Positions 25,864-34,899 of a stretch of DNA of 64,000 nt are shown piece by piece. Position 1 is the stretch's first letter, and each line of letters starts with the position of its first letter. The notes under the pieces were generated by a model. It was not told where the DNA came from and ran no database searches. It was given only the letters and a program-made list of their open reading frames with translations. A program made the translations under genes and the position numbers. Source of the DNA: Xanthobacteraceae bacterium (GTDB lineage Bacteria > Pseudomonadota > Alphaproteobacteria > Rhizobiales > Xanthobacteraceae); the NCBI GenBank assembly GCA_019746355.1, contig JAIESC010000219.1, forward strand, positions 1 through 64,000. The letters are read 5' to 3'.

Positions 25864-26085
25864 ATGACCGACAAGAACACGAAGGCCGAAGGCCCGGCTG
25901 ACCCGCAGACACCGCGACCGATGTCTTCGGAGCAACCCCGCGACAACACCGGACTGCAGCACCGCTACGGCACCATCGGCATCGAGGCGGTGGCCGCCGC
26001 GGTCCGTTGCTCGAATTTCGGCAAGAAGGCCGCAGAGCCGCAGAAGGCGCCGCGCATCGACCAGCGTTTCGAGCAGGCCGTCTGA
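25864..26085 (+). CDS. Small hypothetical protein (73 residues)
   Basis: The start ATG at 25864 is preceded by GGAGAAG, a plausible ribosome site; an upstream ATG at 25828 is the alternative. The 73-residue product is hydrophilic and Pro/Gln-rich in the first half, with a short conserved-looking block RYGTIGIEAVAAAVR and a lysine/proline-rich end. There is no signal peptide or membrane segment. I recall similar small proteins in Bradyrhizobium relatives but cannot name a function. A hairpin terminator follows at 26132. Confidence 0.7.
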   Translation: MTDKNTKAEGPADPQTPRPMSSEQPRDNTGLQHRYGTIGIEAVAAAVRCSNFGKKAAEPQKAPRIDQRFEQAV

Positions 26086-26131
26086 GGCGGACGGCGCGGT
26101 CGTCCGACAATCGATAGTCCGCCGTCTTTTG

Positions 26132-26166
26132 AGCGGCCGCAGCCTGCTGGGGCCGCTTTCATTTCG
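26132..26166 (+). terminator. Hairpin terminator after the small protein gene
   Basis: AGCGGCC (26132-26138) pairs with GGCCGCT (26151-26157) across a 12-base loop, followed by TTCATTTC. Moderate strength. Confidence 0.5.
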
Positions 26167-26345
26167 CTGTCACGTCGGGCCTCTCCTATGGCGCCAGAGT
26201 GAGCTTTAAGCTTCGGCTTTTCTGTTGCGGGGGTGCGCCGATCGGTCCAAAGAGTGGCGCGGGGGAATTCCTTCAAGGCGCATGGGGTCGGACGGTTCGC
26301 GCCGGCGGTGTCCGTCAGCGCCCCGTCCGGGGCAGGAAATTTCGC

Positions 26346-27323
26346 ATGCTGGCTGTCTACGTGCCCAAGGGGAATTCGCTCGAACGCCGCGTCGTGGTGT
26401 CGGGCGAGGAAATCCCCGACAACGCGATCTGGTTCGACCTGGTCAACCCCGCGCCCGGCGAGGACAAGCTGATCGAAGGGCGGCTCGGCATTGCCATCCC
26501 GACCCGCGAGGAGATGCAGGAGATCGAGGTCTCGAGCCGGCTCTACACCGAGCATCACGCGCGCTTCATGACTGCGACCTTGATGTGCAACTCCGACACG
26601 CTGGTGCCGAAGACCACCGCGGTCACCTTCATCCTCGCCAAGCATTGCCTCGTTACCGTGCGCTATGACGAGCCGCGGCCGTTCATGCTGGTCGGCAACA
26701 AGCTGACCCGCACCTGCCCGCAGACCGCGACCGGCGAGACCGTGCTGATGGAATTGCTCGACGCCGTGATCGACCGCGAAGCCGATCTCCTGGAGCGCAT
26801 GGGCATGGACGTCGACCAGGTGTCACACGACATCTTCGATCCGCACGGCCGGGGACCGGAGCAGGGCGCAAGCTACATCGACACGCTGAAGGTGATCGGC
26901 ACCAAGGGCGACCTCACGTCCAAGGTGCGCGAGAGCCTGGTCTCGCTCGGGCGGCTGCTTCTCTTCCTCGCCAACGAGGCCGAGGGCATGCGCTGGAGCA
27001 AGGACGTGCGGCTGCAGTTGCAGGCGATGCAGCGCGACGTGCTGTCGCTCTCCGACCATGCCACCTATCTCGCCAACAAGATCACCTTCCTGCTCGACGC
27101 GCTGCTGGGCGTTGTGACGCTCGAACAGAACAACGTCATCAAGATATTCTCGATCGCCGCGGTGGTCCTGCTGCCGCCGACGCTGGTCGCCACGGTCTAC
27201 GGCATGAATTTCAAGAACATGCCGGAGCTGGAATGGCAGTACGGCTATCCGCTGGCGCTGCTCCTGATGGTGATCGCGGCGGTGCTGCCGTATTACTTCT
27301 TCAAGTGGAAGAAGTGGCTTTAG
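26346..27323 (+). CDS. corA: CorA-family magnesium transporter
   Basis: 325 residues. An N-terminal cytoplasmic domain (about 1-245) leads to two membrane helices (about 268-290 and 298-318) joined by the selectivity signature YGMNF near residue 288. This is the standard CorA layout for a homopentameric Mg2+ (or Co2+/Ni2+) channel. The positively charged C-terminus FKWKKWL is typical. The ATG at 26346 is used; an upstream in-frame extension lacks support. The gene stands alone with no sign of an Mg-responsive leader that I recognise. Confidence 0.95.
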   Translation: MLAVYVPKGNSLERRVVVSGEEIPDNAIWFDLVNPAPGEDKLIEGRLGIAIPTREEMQEIEVSSRLYTEHHARFMTATLMCNSDTLVPKTTAVTFILAKHCLVTVRYDEPRPFMLVGNKLTRTCPQTATGETVLMELLDAVIDREADLLERMGMDVDQVSHDIFDPHGRGPEQGASYIDTLKVIGTKGDLTSKVRESLVSLGRLLLFLANEAEGMRWSKDVRLQLQAMQRDVLSLSDHATYLANKITFLLDALLGVVTLEQNNVIKIFSIAAVVLLPPTLVATVYGMNFKNMPELEWQYGYPLALLLMVIAAVLPYYFFKWKKWL

Positions 27324-27637
27324 GCGGCGCACGCCCCGCACAAGCGAGCATTCATCATTCGTTAAGAGCTGTGGCTCGCGCAAGGCGTCGAGCGGCACAA
27401 CAAATTGTCACGAGAATCAGCTATATTGTCTCCTGCATGACGGTTCGTATTGTCGCGATCCGATGAAATGGCCTCGATATCCAGCAACCGGATATCTTCG
27501 CTTCTTCTCGCTCGCCCTGCCGTCTGCCGAACGTCTCCCGACCTCCCGCACGATTGCTCCCGTTCCGCGCCGCGACGCCCTGCGCCGCGGTCTGGCGCGT
27601 GTGCACATCATTCATCCTCCGGCAAAAGGAGTCTGCC
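27324..27637. other. 314-bp intergenic region before phoH
   Basis: I see no convincing gene. There is a 7-bp inverted repeat GATATCC-N7-GGATATC near 27475-27495 and an AT-rich stretch near 27420 that could hold a promoter for phoH. Short reading frames here lack ribosome sites or plausible sequence. Confidence 0.4.
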
Positions 27638-28381
27638 TTGGGTAAGCATGCGAAGCACTTGAGCAAGAAGCAGCGTCGTCTTGTTCGTGAATTCGATACG
27701 GCTGAAATCATCCATCTCCAGGGAGGCAAATTCGACGAGGAGCGGACACTTCCGCCGATCAAGGCGCTGAATGCGACGCAAGCGGCCTATCTCGATGCGC
27801 TGCGCGTGTGCCCGCAGGTGATCGTGCTCGGGCCTGCCGGCACCGGCAAGACCTGGATGGCCGCGACCTATGCCGCGGATCTCCTGCGCAACCGGCAGAT
27901 CGGCAAGATCGTTCTCACCCGCCCGAACGTGCCGTGCGGACGTTCGCTCGGTTACTTCCCCGGCACGCTGGAAGCCAAGTTCGGGCCGTGGGCTGCGCCG
28001 GTGATCGAGGCCATCAAGGAGCGCATCGGTGCGTCGTCTTGCGAGATTGCGATCAAGCGCGGCGACATCGATCTGGTGCCGTTCGAGGTGATGCGCGGCC
28101 GCTCCTGGAAGAACGCCTTCGTGCTGCTCGACGAAGCGCAGAACGCCACGCCCGCCGAAATCAAGACGTTTCTCACCCGCATCGGCGAGGACTGCACGGT
28201 TGTGGTCAACGGCGATGTCAGCCAGTGCGACATCGACCGCGGCAGCGGGCTTTCGACGGTGATCCACCTGATCAAGTCGCAGAAGCTGCCGGTGCCGGTG
28301 ATTGAATTCGGGGCGGACGACATCGTGCGCTCCGGCGTCTGCGCCATGTGGGTGAAGGCGTTCGGCGAGGCGAAGCCTTAG
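27638..28381 (+). CDS. phoH: PhoH-like P-loop ATPase
   Basis: 247 residues, cytoplasmic. Walker A GPAGTGKTW at 65-73 and Walker B VLLDEAQN near residue 165 mark a PhoH-family ATPase, with the neighbouring NGDVSQCD and RSG motifs. Relatives act in RNA metabolism or stress. The start is a TTG at 27638, six bases after AAAGGAG; no ATG start fits. The N-terminus MGKHAKHLSKKQRRLVREFD is basic. It converges with cysH. Confidence 0.9.
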   Translation: MGKHAKHLSKKQRRLVREFDTAEIIHLQGGKFDEERTLPPIKALNATQAAYLDALRVCPQVIVLGPAGTGKTWMAATYAADLLRNRQIGKIVLTRPNVPCGRSLGYFPGTLEAKFGPWAAPVIEAIKERIGASSCEIAIKRGDIDLVPFEVMRGRSWKNAFVLLDEAQNATPAEIKTFLTRIGEDCTVVVNGDVSQCDIDRGSGLSTVIHLIKSQKLPVPVIEFGADDIVRSGVCAMWVKAFGEAKP

Positions 28382-28403
28382 CGGCGACACGCTGTCGGCG
28401 GCA

Positions 28404-29102
28404 TTACGTCCGTTCCGCCGCCGGCATCGCGCCGCTGTGAATGCCGCACTCGGTCTTGCCACGGTCGCGCCAGCGTCCGGCGCGCACGTCTTCGCCGGGC
28501 GCGCGTGCGCTGGTGCAAGGCATACAGCCCACCGATGTGAAGCCGTGGCGCTCGATCGGGTGGCGGGGGAGGCCTGCTTCGTCGAACACGGCGGCAAGCT
28601 CGGCCGGGCTCGCCTGCGCGAGCGGATTGAATTTCAGCCGCGCGCCCTCGACCTCGACCACCGACAGCGCGCTGCGTTCACCGCCGTGAAATCGCTTGCG
28701 GCCGTTGATCCAGCCGTCGAAGGATGAAAGTGCCGCGGCAAGCGGCGCGACCTTGCGCAGGTTGCAGCAGGCGTCGGGATCGCGCGACCAGAGATCGGCG
28801 TCGGGATCGCGCCTCGCGACCGCGCTGTCGTCCGGCCTGATGGTGCGCACGTCGGTCAGGCGGAGCCGCTCAATGAGCGTGTCGCGATAGGCAAGCGTCT
28901 CCGGAAACAGCCAGGCGGTGTCGAGAAACAGCACCGGCAGCGAGCGGTCGACGTCGGCGACATATTTGAGCAGCACCGCGGACTCGGTGCCGAACGACGA
29001 GACCACCGCGAGCTTGCCGCGCGGCACCGCATGCACCGCGGCGTCGATGATCTCGGCGGGGGAGGCCGCGGCGAGCGCCCGGTTCAGCGCCATGGTGACC
29101 AT
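28404..29102 (-). CDS. cysH: Assimilatory adenylyl-sulfate (APS) reductase, CysH
   Basis: Reduces APS to sulfite in assimilatory sulfur metabolism. The 232-residue protein contains the paired cysteines of the [4Fe-4S] cluster, C112/C113 (ACCNLRK) and C193/C196 (VGCMPCTS), which mark the APS-type rather than the PAPS-type enzyme, and the catalytic tail motif ECGIH with C219. The FGTESAVLL P-loop-like segment is at about 37-45. The start is uncertain: ATG at 29102 is the one I prefer; 29168 gives a longer N-terminus. No other cys genes are adjacent. Confidence 0.9.
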   Translation of the reverse strand: MVTMALNRALAAASPAEIIDAAVHAVPRGKLAVVSSFGTESAVLLKYVADVDRSLPVLFLDTAWLFPETLAYRDTLIERLRLTDVRTIRPDDSAVARRDPDADLWSRDPDACCNLRKVAPLAAALSSFDGWINGRKRFHGGERSALSVVEVEGARLKFNPLAQASPAELAAVFDEAGLPRHPIERHGFTSVGCMPCTSARAPGEDVRAGRWRDRGKTECGIHSGAMPAAERT

Positions 29103-29345
29103 CGGCAAGAGCCCCGCTTCGGTCGCGGGCGCGATGTTGCCGATGTTCTGGTGGACGCAAGGGTGCATGAGCCGCAAAGCAGGAATAGCGATTAGCTTCT
29201 CACCTATATGCAGGCCGTGTTTTCGGGGTAAAGAGAACAGGATTGCAAAGATGCGCACGGCAAAGGGCGTGCGTTCTTGAATCGCGACGCGCATAGAAGG
29301 GTCGCTTCGCGCGGCTGTTTTTCGCGGACTTTCGCCTGTTTTATT

Positions 29346-30332
29346 CTACGGCCGCCGGGCGAGAACCAGTGCGCCGTTTTCCAGTCCGAGCAGCACCGCC
29401 GGACGCCCCGCACCATCCGTCAGCAGCGCGAAATCGGTCGTGGCGGGCGAGGGCAGCGCGACGCTGCCGATCTCCCGGACGCTTGGCGCAAAGGCGATCA
29501 GCCTGAGCCTTCTTCGGTCGAACGAGGCGATGGCGAGGTCGGGACGGCGATCGCCGTCGAAGTCGGCGACCGCACTCATGCGCTGGGCTCGCGAGCCGCT
29601 CACATGGTTCGACACGTCGCCGAGCTCCAGCGTCTTGTGCAAGGCGTTGTTGCGAAAGCTCCAGAGCTCCAGCCGGCCGACTGCATGCGGCATCCGCACC
29701 AGCGCAATGTTGGGGTGACCGTCGCCGTTGAAATCGGCAATGCCTGCCGGGTTGAGCCAGCGGTGCGGCGCGCCGATCGGCGGCGTCTCGGCGACGATCT
29801 GGTAGCGGCCGTCCCGCTCGCCGATCACGGCAAGTGCCGATCCGCGCGTGACGTAGGATTTCACCACCACGACCTTGTCCGAACCGCCGAGCGGCGCGAT
29901 GCGCGGCCGCAAGTCCTCGAATACCGCATTGGTGGAAAGCGCGACGACTTCGCGCCGCCCGTCGCGCCGTTCGACGACGACGCTCTCGGCCTCGATTGCA
30001 TCTCCGAGCACGCCGTGGTCGTAGCGGTCTGTCGGGTCGGCGAGCCAGGCGCGCGCCACCTCGCGCGGCCCTTCGGCGATGAGGCCGTCGGGCAGCGCAT
30101 GCAGCGGCAACGGCAGTTGCGAGGGGCCAGCGGTGGCCACGAGGCGATAGCGGTTGCCATCGGAATGGACGCGGAACCAGCCTGCGCCGATCAGCACCAC
30201 CGGCCCGTCGGCGAGCGTCTCGATGACCTTCACCGGTCCGGCCGCGGGGATGGCCTGGAGGATCCACTCGGCCGCGCTGCCGGGAGCGGCGAAAATGAGG
30301 GCAGCAACGATCGCAACCAGCGCGCGGATCAC
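29346..30332 (-). CDS. FG-GAP/VCBS-repeat secreted protein
   Basis: 328 residues. A signal peptide (about 1-20, ending GSAAEW) precedes a beta-rich protein with two Ca-binding FG-GAP motifs, ADFNGDGHPN and ADFDGDRRPD. A beta-propeller fold is likely. The GTG start overlaps the stop of the upstream SDR gene by four bases (GTGA), so the two are translationally coupled. Function unknown; extracellular binding or scaffold roles are common for the family. Confidence 0.85.
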   Translation of the reverse strand: MIRALVAIVAALIFAAPGSAAEWILQAIPAAGPVKVIETLADGPVVLIGAGWFRVHSDGNRYRLVATAGPSQLPLPLHALPDGLIAEGPREVARAWLADPTDRYDHGVLGDAIEAESVVVERRDGRREVVALSTNAVFEDLRPRIAPLGGSDKVVVVKSYVTRGSALAVIGERDGRYQIVAETPPIGAPHRWLNPAGIADFNGDGHPNIALVRMPHAVGRLELWSFRNNALHKTLELGDVSNHVSGSRAQRMSAVADFDGDRRPDLAIASFDRRRLRLIAFAPSVREIGSVALPSPATTDFALLTDGAGRPAVLLGLENGALVLARRP

Positions 30333-31084
30333 ACGTGCTGGCCGCCGTTGATGTGGATTTCCGCGCCGTTCACGTAGGACGAGGTCTCGGTGCACAGCAC
30401 GTAGATGATCTTGGCCACCTCGTCGGTGGTGCCGAGCCGGTGCAGCGGAATGTGCGGGATGATCTGCTCGGTGCCGGGCGAAAGAATTGCGGTGTCGATC
30501 TCGCCCGGCGCAATGGCGTTGACGCGGATGCCGAGCGGGCCGAAGTCGGCGGCCATCTCGCGCGTGAGCGCTGCGAGCGCCGCCTTCGAGGTGCCGTAGG
30601 CCGAGCCGGCGAATGGATGCACGCGCGAGCCTGCGATCGAGGTGACGTTCACCACCGAGCCCTTGGTCGCGGCAAGCTCCTTGACCAGGCCGCGCGCCAG
30701 CATGATCGGGGCAAAGAAGTTCACCTGAAACACCTGCTGCCAGACGTCGAGCGTCGTGTCGATCGAGGAGAGCCGCTTGCCGCCCTCGGCCTTGGGCGAG
30801 ATCGCCGCGTTGTTGACCAGCGCATGCAGCTCGCCGTCGGTCAGCCGCCGCTTGATCTCGTCGATCGCGTGCCCGGTGTTCTTGGGATCCGCGAGGTCGA
30901 CCTGGATGTGATCCTCGGGCCCCATCTCCCAGGGGCAGTTCTCGGGAAACGGATGGCGCGAGCAGGTGATGATGCGCCAGCCCGCCGCGGAGAAGCGCTT
31001 CACCGTCGCGTGCCCGATACCGCGGCTTGCTCCGGTGAGCAGCAGCGTGCGGCGAGGGTGATTGGTCTGCGTCGCGGTGGTCAT
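30329..31084 (-). CDS. Short-chain dehydrogenase/reductase
   Basis: 251 residues. The N-terminal LLTGASRGIG is the NAD(P)-binding TGxxxGxG motif, and SAYGTSKAAL holds the catalytic Tyr-x-x-x-Lys near residue 164. NNAAIS and the C-terminal GAEIHINGGQ are also standard. Cofactor and substrate are not predictable from sequence. ATG at 31084 is chosen; longer forms are unlikely. The last four bases overlap the start of the FG-GAP protein gene. Confidence 0.9.
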   Translation of the reverse strand: MTTATQTNHPRRTLLLTGASRGIGHATVKRFSAAGWRIITCSRHPFPENCPWEMGPEDHIQVDLADPKNTGHAIDEIKRRLTDGELHALVNNAAISPKAEGGKRLSSIDTTLDVWQQVFQVNFFAPIMLARGLVKELAATKGSVVNVTSIAGSRVHPFAGSAYGTSKAALAALTREMAADFGPLGIRVNAIAPGEIDTAILSPGTEQIIPHIPLHRLGTTDEVAKIIYVLCTETSSYVNGAEIHINGGQHV

Positions 31085-31155
31085 GGGGCACACTAGAGCA
31101 TTTTCCGGCGAAGTGTGCAGCGGTTCGCCGCAGAAAATGCCACCGACGATGAGTC

Positions 31156-31797
31156 TTAGGGATAGAGCCGCGTCCTGCTCCAGGGCGCGCCAGCGCTGTC
31201 GCGGCGGAATTCGACGCGTTCGTGCAGCCGGAACGGGCGGTCTTCCCAGAACTCGATGCTCATTGGAATAACTCGAAAGCCCGACCAGTGCGGCGGCCGC
31301 GGCACCGAGCCGATCGCGAACTTGGCGGTGTAGCGCGCGATCGCCTTCTCGAAGGCAAGGCGGCTTTCCAGCGGTGCGGATTGCTTCGACGCCCACGCGC
31401 CGATCTGGGCCAGGCGCGCGCGGCTCGCGAAATAGGCATCGGCCTCAGCCTCGGACACCAGCTCGACCGGACCGCGCAGCCGCACCTGTCGCCGCAGCGA
31501 CTTCCAGTGGAACAGGAGCGCCGCCTTGGGCACGGCCGCGAGCTCCTTGGCCTTCTGGCTTTCCATGTTGGTGTAGAAGACCGCGCCCTGCGCGTCGAAG
31601 CCCTTGAGCAGCACCATGCGCACGTCGGGCAGGCCATCGGCATCGACGGTCGCAACCGACATCGCGTTGGGATCGTTCGGTTCGGACTTGGTGGCTTCCT
31701 CGAGCCACTCCGCGAAAAGCCGCATGGGCGCTTCGGACGCGGTGAAATCACCAACCGTTAACCCCGCCGTGCAATCTATCGGAGCTGCATCGGACAT
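31156..31797 (-). CDS. pdxH: Pyridoxine/pyridoxamine 5'-phosphate oxidase
   Basis: FMN-dependent enzyme that makes pyridoxal 5'-phosphate in the salvage/final step of vitamin B6 synthesis. The 213-residue length is normal. Motifs include [44 protein letters not shown], and the C-terminal [20 protein letters not shown] with ending WSRTRLYP, all typical of PdxH. It is divergent from the RT0821-type lipoprotein, with 17 bases between starts. Confidence 0.96.
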   Translation of the reverse strand: MSDAAPIDCTAGLTVGDFTASEAPMRLFAEWLEEATKSEPNDPNAMSVATVDADGLPDVRMVLLKGFDAQGAVFYTNMESQKAKELAAVPKAALLFHWKSLRRQVRLRGPVELVSEAEADAYFASRARLAQIGAWASKQSAPLESRLAFEKAIARYTAKFAIGSVPRPPHWSGFRVIPMSIEFWEDRPFRLHERVEFRRDSAGAPWSRTRLYP

Positions 31798-31814
31798 CTG
31801 TGCTGGAGTACCCT

Positions 31815-32375
31815 ATGGCCGGCCCGGTGGCAGGACGCGCGAACCGGCTGCCCCTATATAGTGGAACCGCTGTGACAAGCCTACGGCTGGGCTCAAGCCT
31901 GGGCGTGGTCCTGGCATGCGGGCTGATGGCGTCCGGCTGCGCGGTATCCGGCGGAATGGGCAACCTGTTCGACAAGGGCAAGGCCTCGGATGGGCCGGTG
32001 CAGGCGAGCGCGCTCGCCCATGACGAGGTGACCGGCTCCACGGCTGCGCCGACCTTGCGCGCGTCGGCCGCAGCTGCAACCTCCGGTCTTCCCTCCGAGA
32101 CCGACCTGGTGTTCGCACGCATGGCCATCGTCGAGGTGCTCAAGCGCGGCAGCAAAGAGGCGAGCGCGCCGTGGGAGAACCCGTCGAGCGGCGCGCGCGG
32201 CACCGTCACGCCGATCGCCAACGCCTATGCCCGCGACGGGGCGACCTGCCATGATTTCCTGGCGAGCTATGTCCGCCGCGGCAGTCCGGAAAGCTGGATG
32301 CAGGGCCAAGCCTGCCGCGCGGGCAAGCGCGACGCCTGGGAGGTCAGGAGCCTGCGTCCGTGGACGCGCTCCTGA
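31815..32375 (+). CDS. RT0821/Lpp0805-type surface lipoprotein
   Basis: About 186 residues. A hydrophobic stretch ends at the lipobox LMASGC, so it is probably a lipoprotein. The C-terminal domain (WENPSSGARGTVTP, GATCHDFLASYV, WMQGQACRAGKRDAWEV) matches the RT0821/Lpp0805 surface-protein family. Function is not known. The ATG at 31815 is preferred because GGAG lies six bases upstream; a GTG at 31872 would give a shorter signal. It is divergent from pdxH and upstream of a dnaJ-like gene, as in related genomes. Confidence 0.82.
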   Translation: MAGPVAGRANRLPLYSGTAVTSLRLGSSLGVVLACGLMASGCAVSGGMGNLFDKGKASDGPVQASALAHDEVTGSTAAPTLRASAAAATSGLPSETDLVFARMAIVEVLKRGSKEASAPWENPSSGARGTVTPIANAYARDGATCHDFLASYVRRGSPESWMQGQACRAGKRDAWEVRSLRPWTRS

Positions 32376-32502
32376 GAGACGCGGCCTTAAGCGGCATTTT
32401 GCCCAATATTGCGTCCTGACTGAATCGACACCACATAGGAGCCAGAATTAGGCTGGTGGCTGCGTGCAAACGCGGTCGGTGGGATTGTCTGGAGCTTTCA
32501 GG

Positions 32503-33543
32503 ATGCGCGACCCCTACGACGTGTTGGGGGTGCAGAAGAATGCGAGCGGGGCGACGATCAAGAGCGCCTTCCGCAAGCTCGCCAAGAAGCTGCATCCCGA
32601 CGCGAACAAGAACGACCAGAAGGCGGCGGCGAAGTTTGCAGAGCTGAACGCCGCCTACGAGATCGTCGGCGACGAGGACAAACGCAAGGCGTTCGACCGC
32701 GGCGAGATCGACGCCGAGGGCAAGCCGCGCTTCCAGGGTTTCCCGGGCGGCGGCTTCGGCGGGCGTGGCGCGGGCGGCGGTCCGTGGGGCAACGCCGGCG
32801 GCCCGCAGGGCGACAGCCATTTCGAAAGCTTCACCTGGGGGCCGGGCGGCTTCCAGCGCCACAGCGGCGGTCCTGGCTCGGCCGGGGCCGGGGCTGGCGG
32901 CTTCGACGATATTCTGAAGGAGATGTTCGGCGGCATGGCCGGCGCGGGAACGCGCGGCCGACGCCGCACGCAGTTCGAGCCGGACGATTTCGGCCAAGGT
33001 GCGGCGGGGGCGGCGACCGGCCAGGATGTCTCCGGCACGGTGACCATCACACTCGAGGAGGTTGCGAGCGGCACCACGCGCCGCGTCCACCTGCCGACCG
33101 GCAAGGAGGTCGAGGCGAAAATTCCGGCGGGCCTGACCGACGGCCAGACCATCCGGCTGAAGGGGCAGGGGCTTCCGGGTATGGGCGGCGGTCCAGCGGG
33201 CGACGCGCTGATCACGGTTTCGGTTGCGCCCCATTCGAGGTTCGAGCGCGACGGCGCAAACCTGCGGCTGGAGCTGCCGGTGGCGCTCTACGAGGCGGTG
33301 CTCGGCGGCCGCGTGCGCGTGCCGACGCTCGACGGCGCAGTCGAGCTCGCCATCCCGGCCAACACCAGCTCGGGCCGCACCCTGCGCGTGAAGGGCAAGG
33401 GGCTGCCGGGCAAGGACGGCACCGGCGATCTCTACGCGACGGTGCGGATCGTGCTGCCCGATCAGCCCGATCCCGAGCTCGAGGCGCTCATGAAAAAATG
33501 GCGCGACGGCAAGCCCTACGATCCGCGGCGCGACAGGAGCTGA
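32503..33543 (+). CDS. DnaJ-like co-chaperone without zinc finger (CbpA type)
   Basis: 346 residues. An N-terminal J domain contains HPD (H31-P32-D33). A long Gly/Phe-rich stretch follows (about 80-165), then two substrate-binding C-terminal domains (SGTVTITLEEVASGTTRRVHLPTG; GGRVRVPTLDGAVELAIPANTSSG). The CxxCxGxG zinc motifs of DnaJ are absent, so it is the class-B/CbpA type. It would work with DnaK. The ATG at 32503 follows GGAG by eight bases. The 3' end overlaps the convergent anti-sigma gene by 28 bases. Confidence 0.92.
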   Translation: MRDPYDVLGVQKNASGATIKSAFRKLAKKLHPDANKNDQKAAAKFAELNAAYEIVGDEDKRKAFDRGEIDAEGKPRFQGFPGGGFGGRGAGGGPWGNAGGPQGDSHFESFTWGPGGFQRHSGGPGSAGAGAGGFDDILKEMFGGMAGAGTRGRRRTQFEPDDFGQGAAGAATGQDVSGTVTITLEEVASGTTRRVHLPTGKEVEAKIPAGLTDGQTIRLKGQGLPGMGGGPAGDALITVSVAPHSRFERDGANLRLELPVALYEAVLGGRVRVPTLDGAVELAIPANTSSGRTLRVKGKGLPGKDGTGDLYATVRIVLPDQPDPELEALMKKWRDGKPYDPRRDRS

Positions 33544-34328
33544 GTGGACGAGCTGCGCTGCGGCCCGGCCCGGTTTTCCAGCTGCTCGTAGGCGGCACCG
33601 GCAATCGCCTTCAGCCGCGCCCGGTCCTTCGGGCCGCTGAGTGCCCAGCCGTAACTGCCCTCGATCCAGCGCACCGAGCCGAAGTTGTTGCTGTCGTCGT
33701 AGCGGAACGCGCTCCGCTGCGCCTCCACCTTCGAGCAATAGATGGTGAAGCGTTCGCCGTTTGCGCCTTCGTACATGATCAGTGCCGCCGGACCGTTCGG
33801 GGCCGGCAGGAGCCTGCCGCCGAGAAGCTTCAGGCCGAAGGCGCTGAGGTCCGGGGCCCGCAGCGTCGTGCCGATGCGTCGCGACAGCCACGGCAGCAGA
33901 TGGGCCTCTTCCGCCTTGACCTCGATCGGATGCCGCACCTCGCCGATGTAGAGCCTGTGCGCGCCGAGCGCGTCGCTGGTGAACACCTGCACCTGGTCCG
34001 GGGCCGCGGCCGACGCGCCATGCGCGAACCAGCCGGCGACGCCGCCGACCAGGAAGGCCAGCAGCGAGGCCGCGGCCGCGACCGCGCCCCAGGAGCGGCG
34101 GGTCCGCATGATGCTCTGAAGCTTCAGCCGGTTCGGCACCGTCTCGTCGCCGACATCGCCGAAGCGGGCGCGGATCTCCTCGGCCTGGGCGCGCCAGGCG
34201 GCGACGCGGGCTGCGTCTTCCGGATGAGTTGCGAGCCACGCCTCGACCGCTTCGCGGCGTCCGGCGGGCAACTCGCCGTCGACGTGCAGGTGAAGCTCGT
34301 ACTCGGTCACAGGGGTCTGGTCGACCAT
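33516..34328 (-). CDS. Membrane anti-sigma factor
   Basis: 270 residues. The N-terminal 70 residues (TEYELHLHVDGELPAGRREAVEAWLATHPEDAARV) resemble the sigma-binding domain of transmembrane anti-sigma factors of the RskA/FecR-like kind; a single membrane segment lies near 80-103. The periplasmic remainder contains several Trp/Tyr/Phe and no clear enzymatic motif. It starts 16 bases after the sigma gene stop and is presumably co-transcribed with it. It probably holds the sigma factor inactive until an envelope signal. The 3' end overlaps the dnaJ-like gene. Confidence 0.85.
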   Translation of the reverse strand: MVDQTPVTEYELHLHVDGELPAGRREAVEAWLATHPEDAARVAAWRAQAEEIRARFGDVGDETVPNRLKLQSIMRTRRSWGAVAAAASLLAFLVGGVAGWFAHGASAAAPDQVQVFTSDALGAHRLYIGEVRHPIEVKAEEAHLLPWLSRRIGTTLRAPDLSAFGLKLLGGRLLPAPNGPAALIMYEGANGERFTIYCSKVEAQRSAFRYDDSNNFGSVRWIEGSYGWALSGPKDRARLKAIAGAAYEQLENRAGPQRSSSTQLLSRRGS

Positions 34329-34344
34329 CGTTGCACCTTTCTTG

Positions 34345-34836
34345 TTATTTGATGCGGCGGAGCGCCGGGCGCTCGCCGTCGAGATAGGATTTGATCTGGG
34401 CACGCGCACGCGCCAGACGCGACATCACTGTGCCGATCGGCACGCCTTGGACCTCGGCAACCTCTCGATAGGTCAGGCCTTCGAGCACGACCAGCAGCAG
34501 CGCTTCGCGCTGCTCGTCGACCAGCAGCGCAAGCGCCCGCTCGATATCGCGCCCGCCGGCTTCGGGACCTGCCGCGTCGGCGGCGTCGTGGTCCTCGATC
34601 GGCGTGAGCGTCGGCCGCCGCGCGAGCGAGCGGAGCCGGTTGCGGTTGAGGTTGGTCAAAATCGTATAGAGCCAGCTGCGGACGTCGCCGCCGTGAAACA
34701 GATGCTCGGAGCGCAGCGCCCGCACCAGCGTGTCCTGGACGAGGTCGTCGGCGGTCTCGGCGTCGCGCGTCAAGGCCCGCGCGTAGCGGCGCAGCGCCGG
34801 AATCGCCGCCTCGACGTCATGGTGAAATGTGCTCAA
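34345..34836 (-). CDS. ECF-type RNA polymerase sigma factor
   Basis: 163 residues with regions 2 and 4 only, as in extracytoplasmic-function sigma factors. Region 2 is RDAETADDLVQDTLVRALRSEHLFHGGDVRSWLYTILTN; region 4 is ALLLVVLEGLTYREVAEVQGVPIGTVMSRLARAR. The gene precedes its likely anti-sigma factor with a 16-base gap. Neither the signal nor the regulon can be told from the window. A GGAAT-N17-TGTT candidate promoter lies at 34874-34899 and might be autoregulated. Confidence 0.94.
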   Translation of the reverse strand: MSTFHHDVEAAIPALRRYARALTRDAETADDLVQDTLVRALRSEHLFHGGDVRSWLYTILTNLNRNRLRSLARRPTLTPIEDHDAADAAGPEAGGRDIERALALLVDEQREALLLVVLEGLTYREVAEVQGVPIGTVMSRLARARAQIKSYLDGERPALRRIK

Positions 34837-34873
34837 CCGATGCCCCGCGATCTCTCGTCAGTTCGACCGGAAC

Positions 34874-34899
34874 AACACCGCTGGCGGGTCACATATTCC
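34874..34899 (-). promoter_or_regulatory. Candidate ECF-type autoregulated promoter
   Basis: On the minus strand GGAAT is followed after 17 bases by TGTT, close to the GGAAC-N16/17-CGTT pattern used by many ECF sigmas, about 38 bases upstream of the sigma start codon. Weak evidence. Confidence 0.3.

Noticed and set aside
27463..27645. 60-codon frame ahead of phoH
   Set aside because: It has no ribosome site, its sequence looks random, and it overlaps the TTG start that has a clear AAAGGAG.
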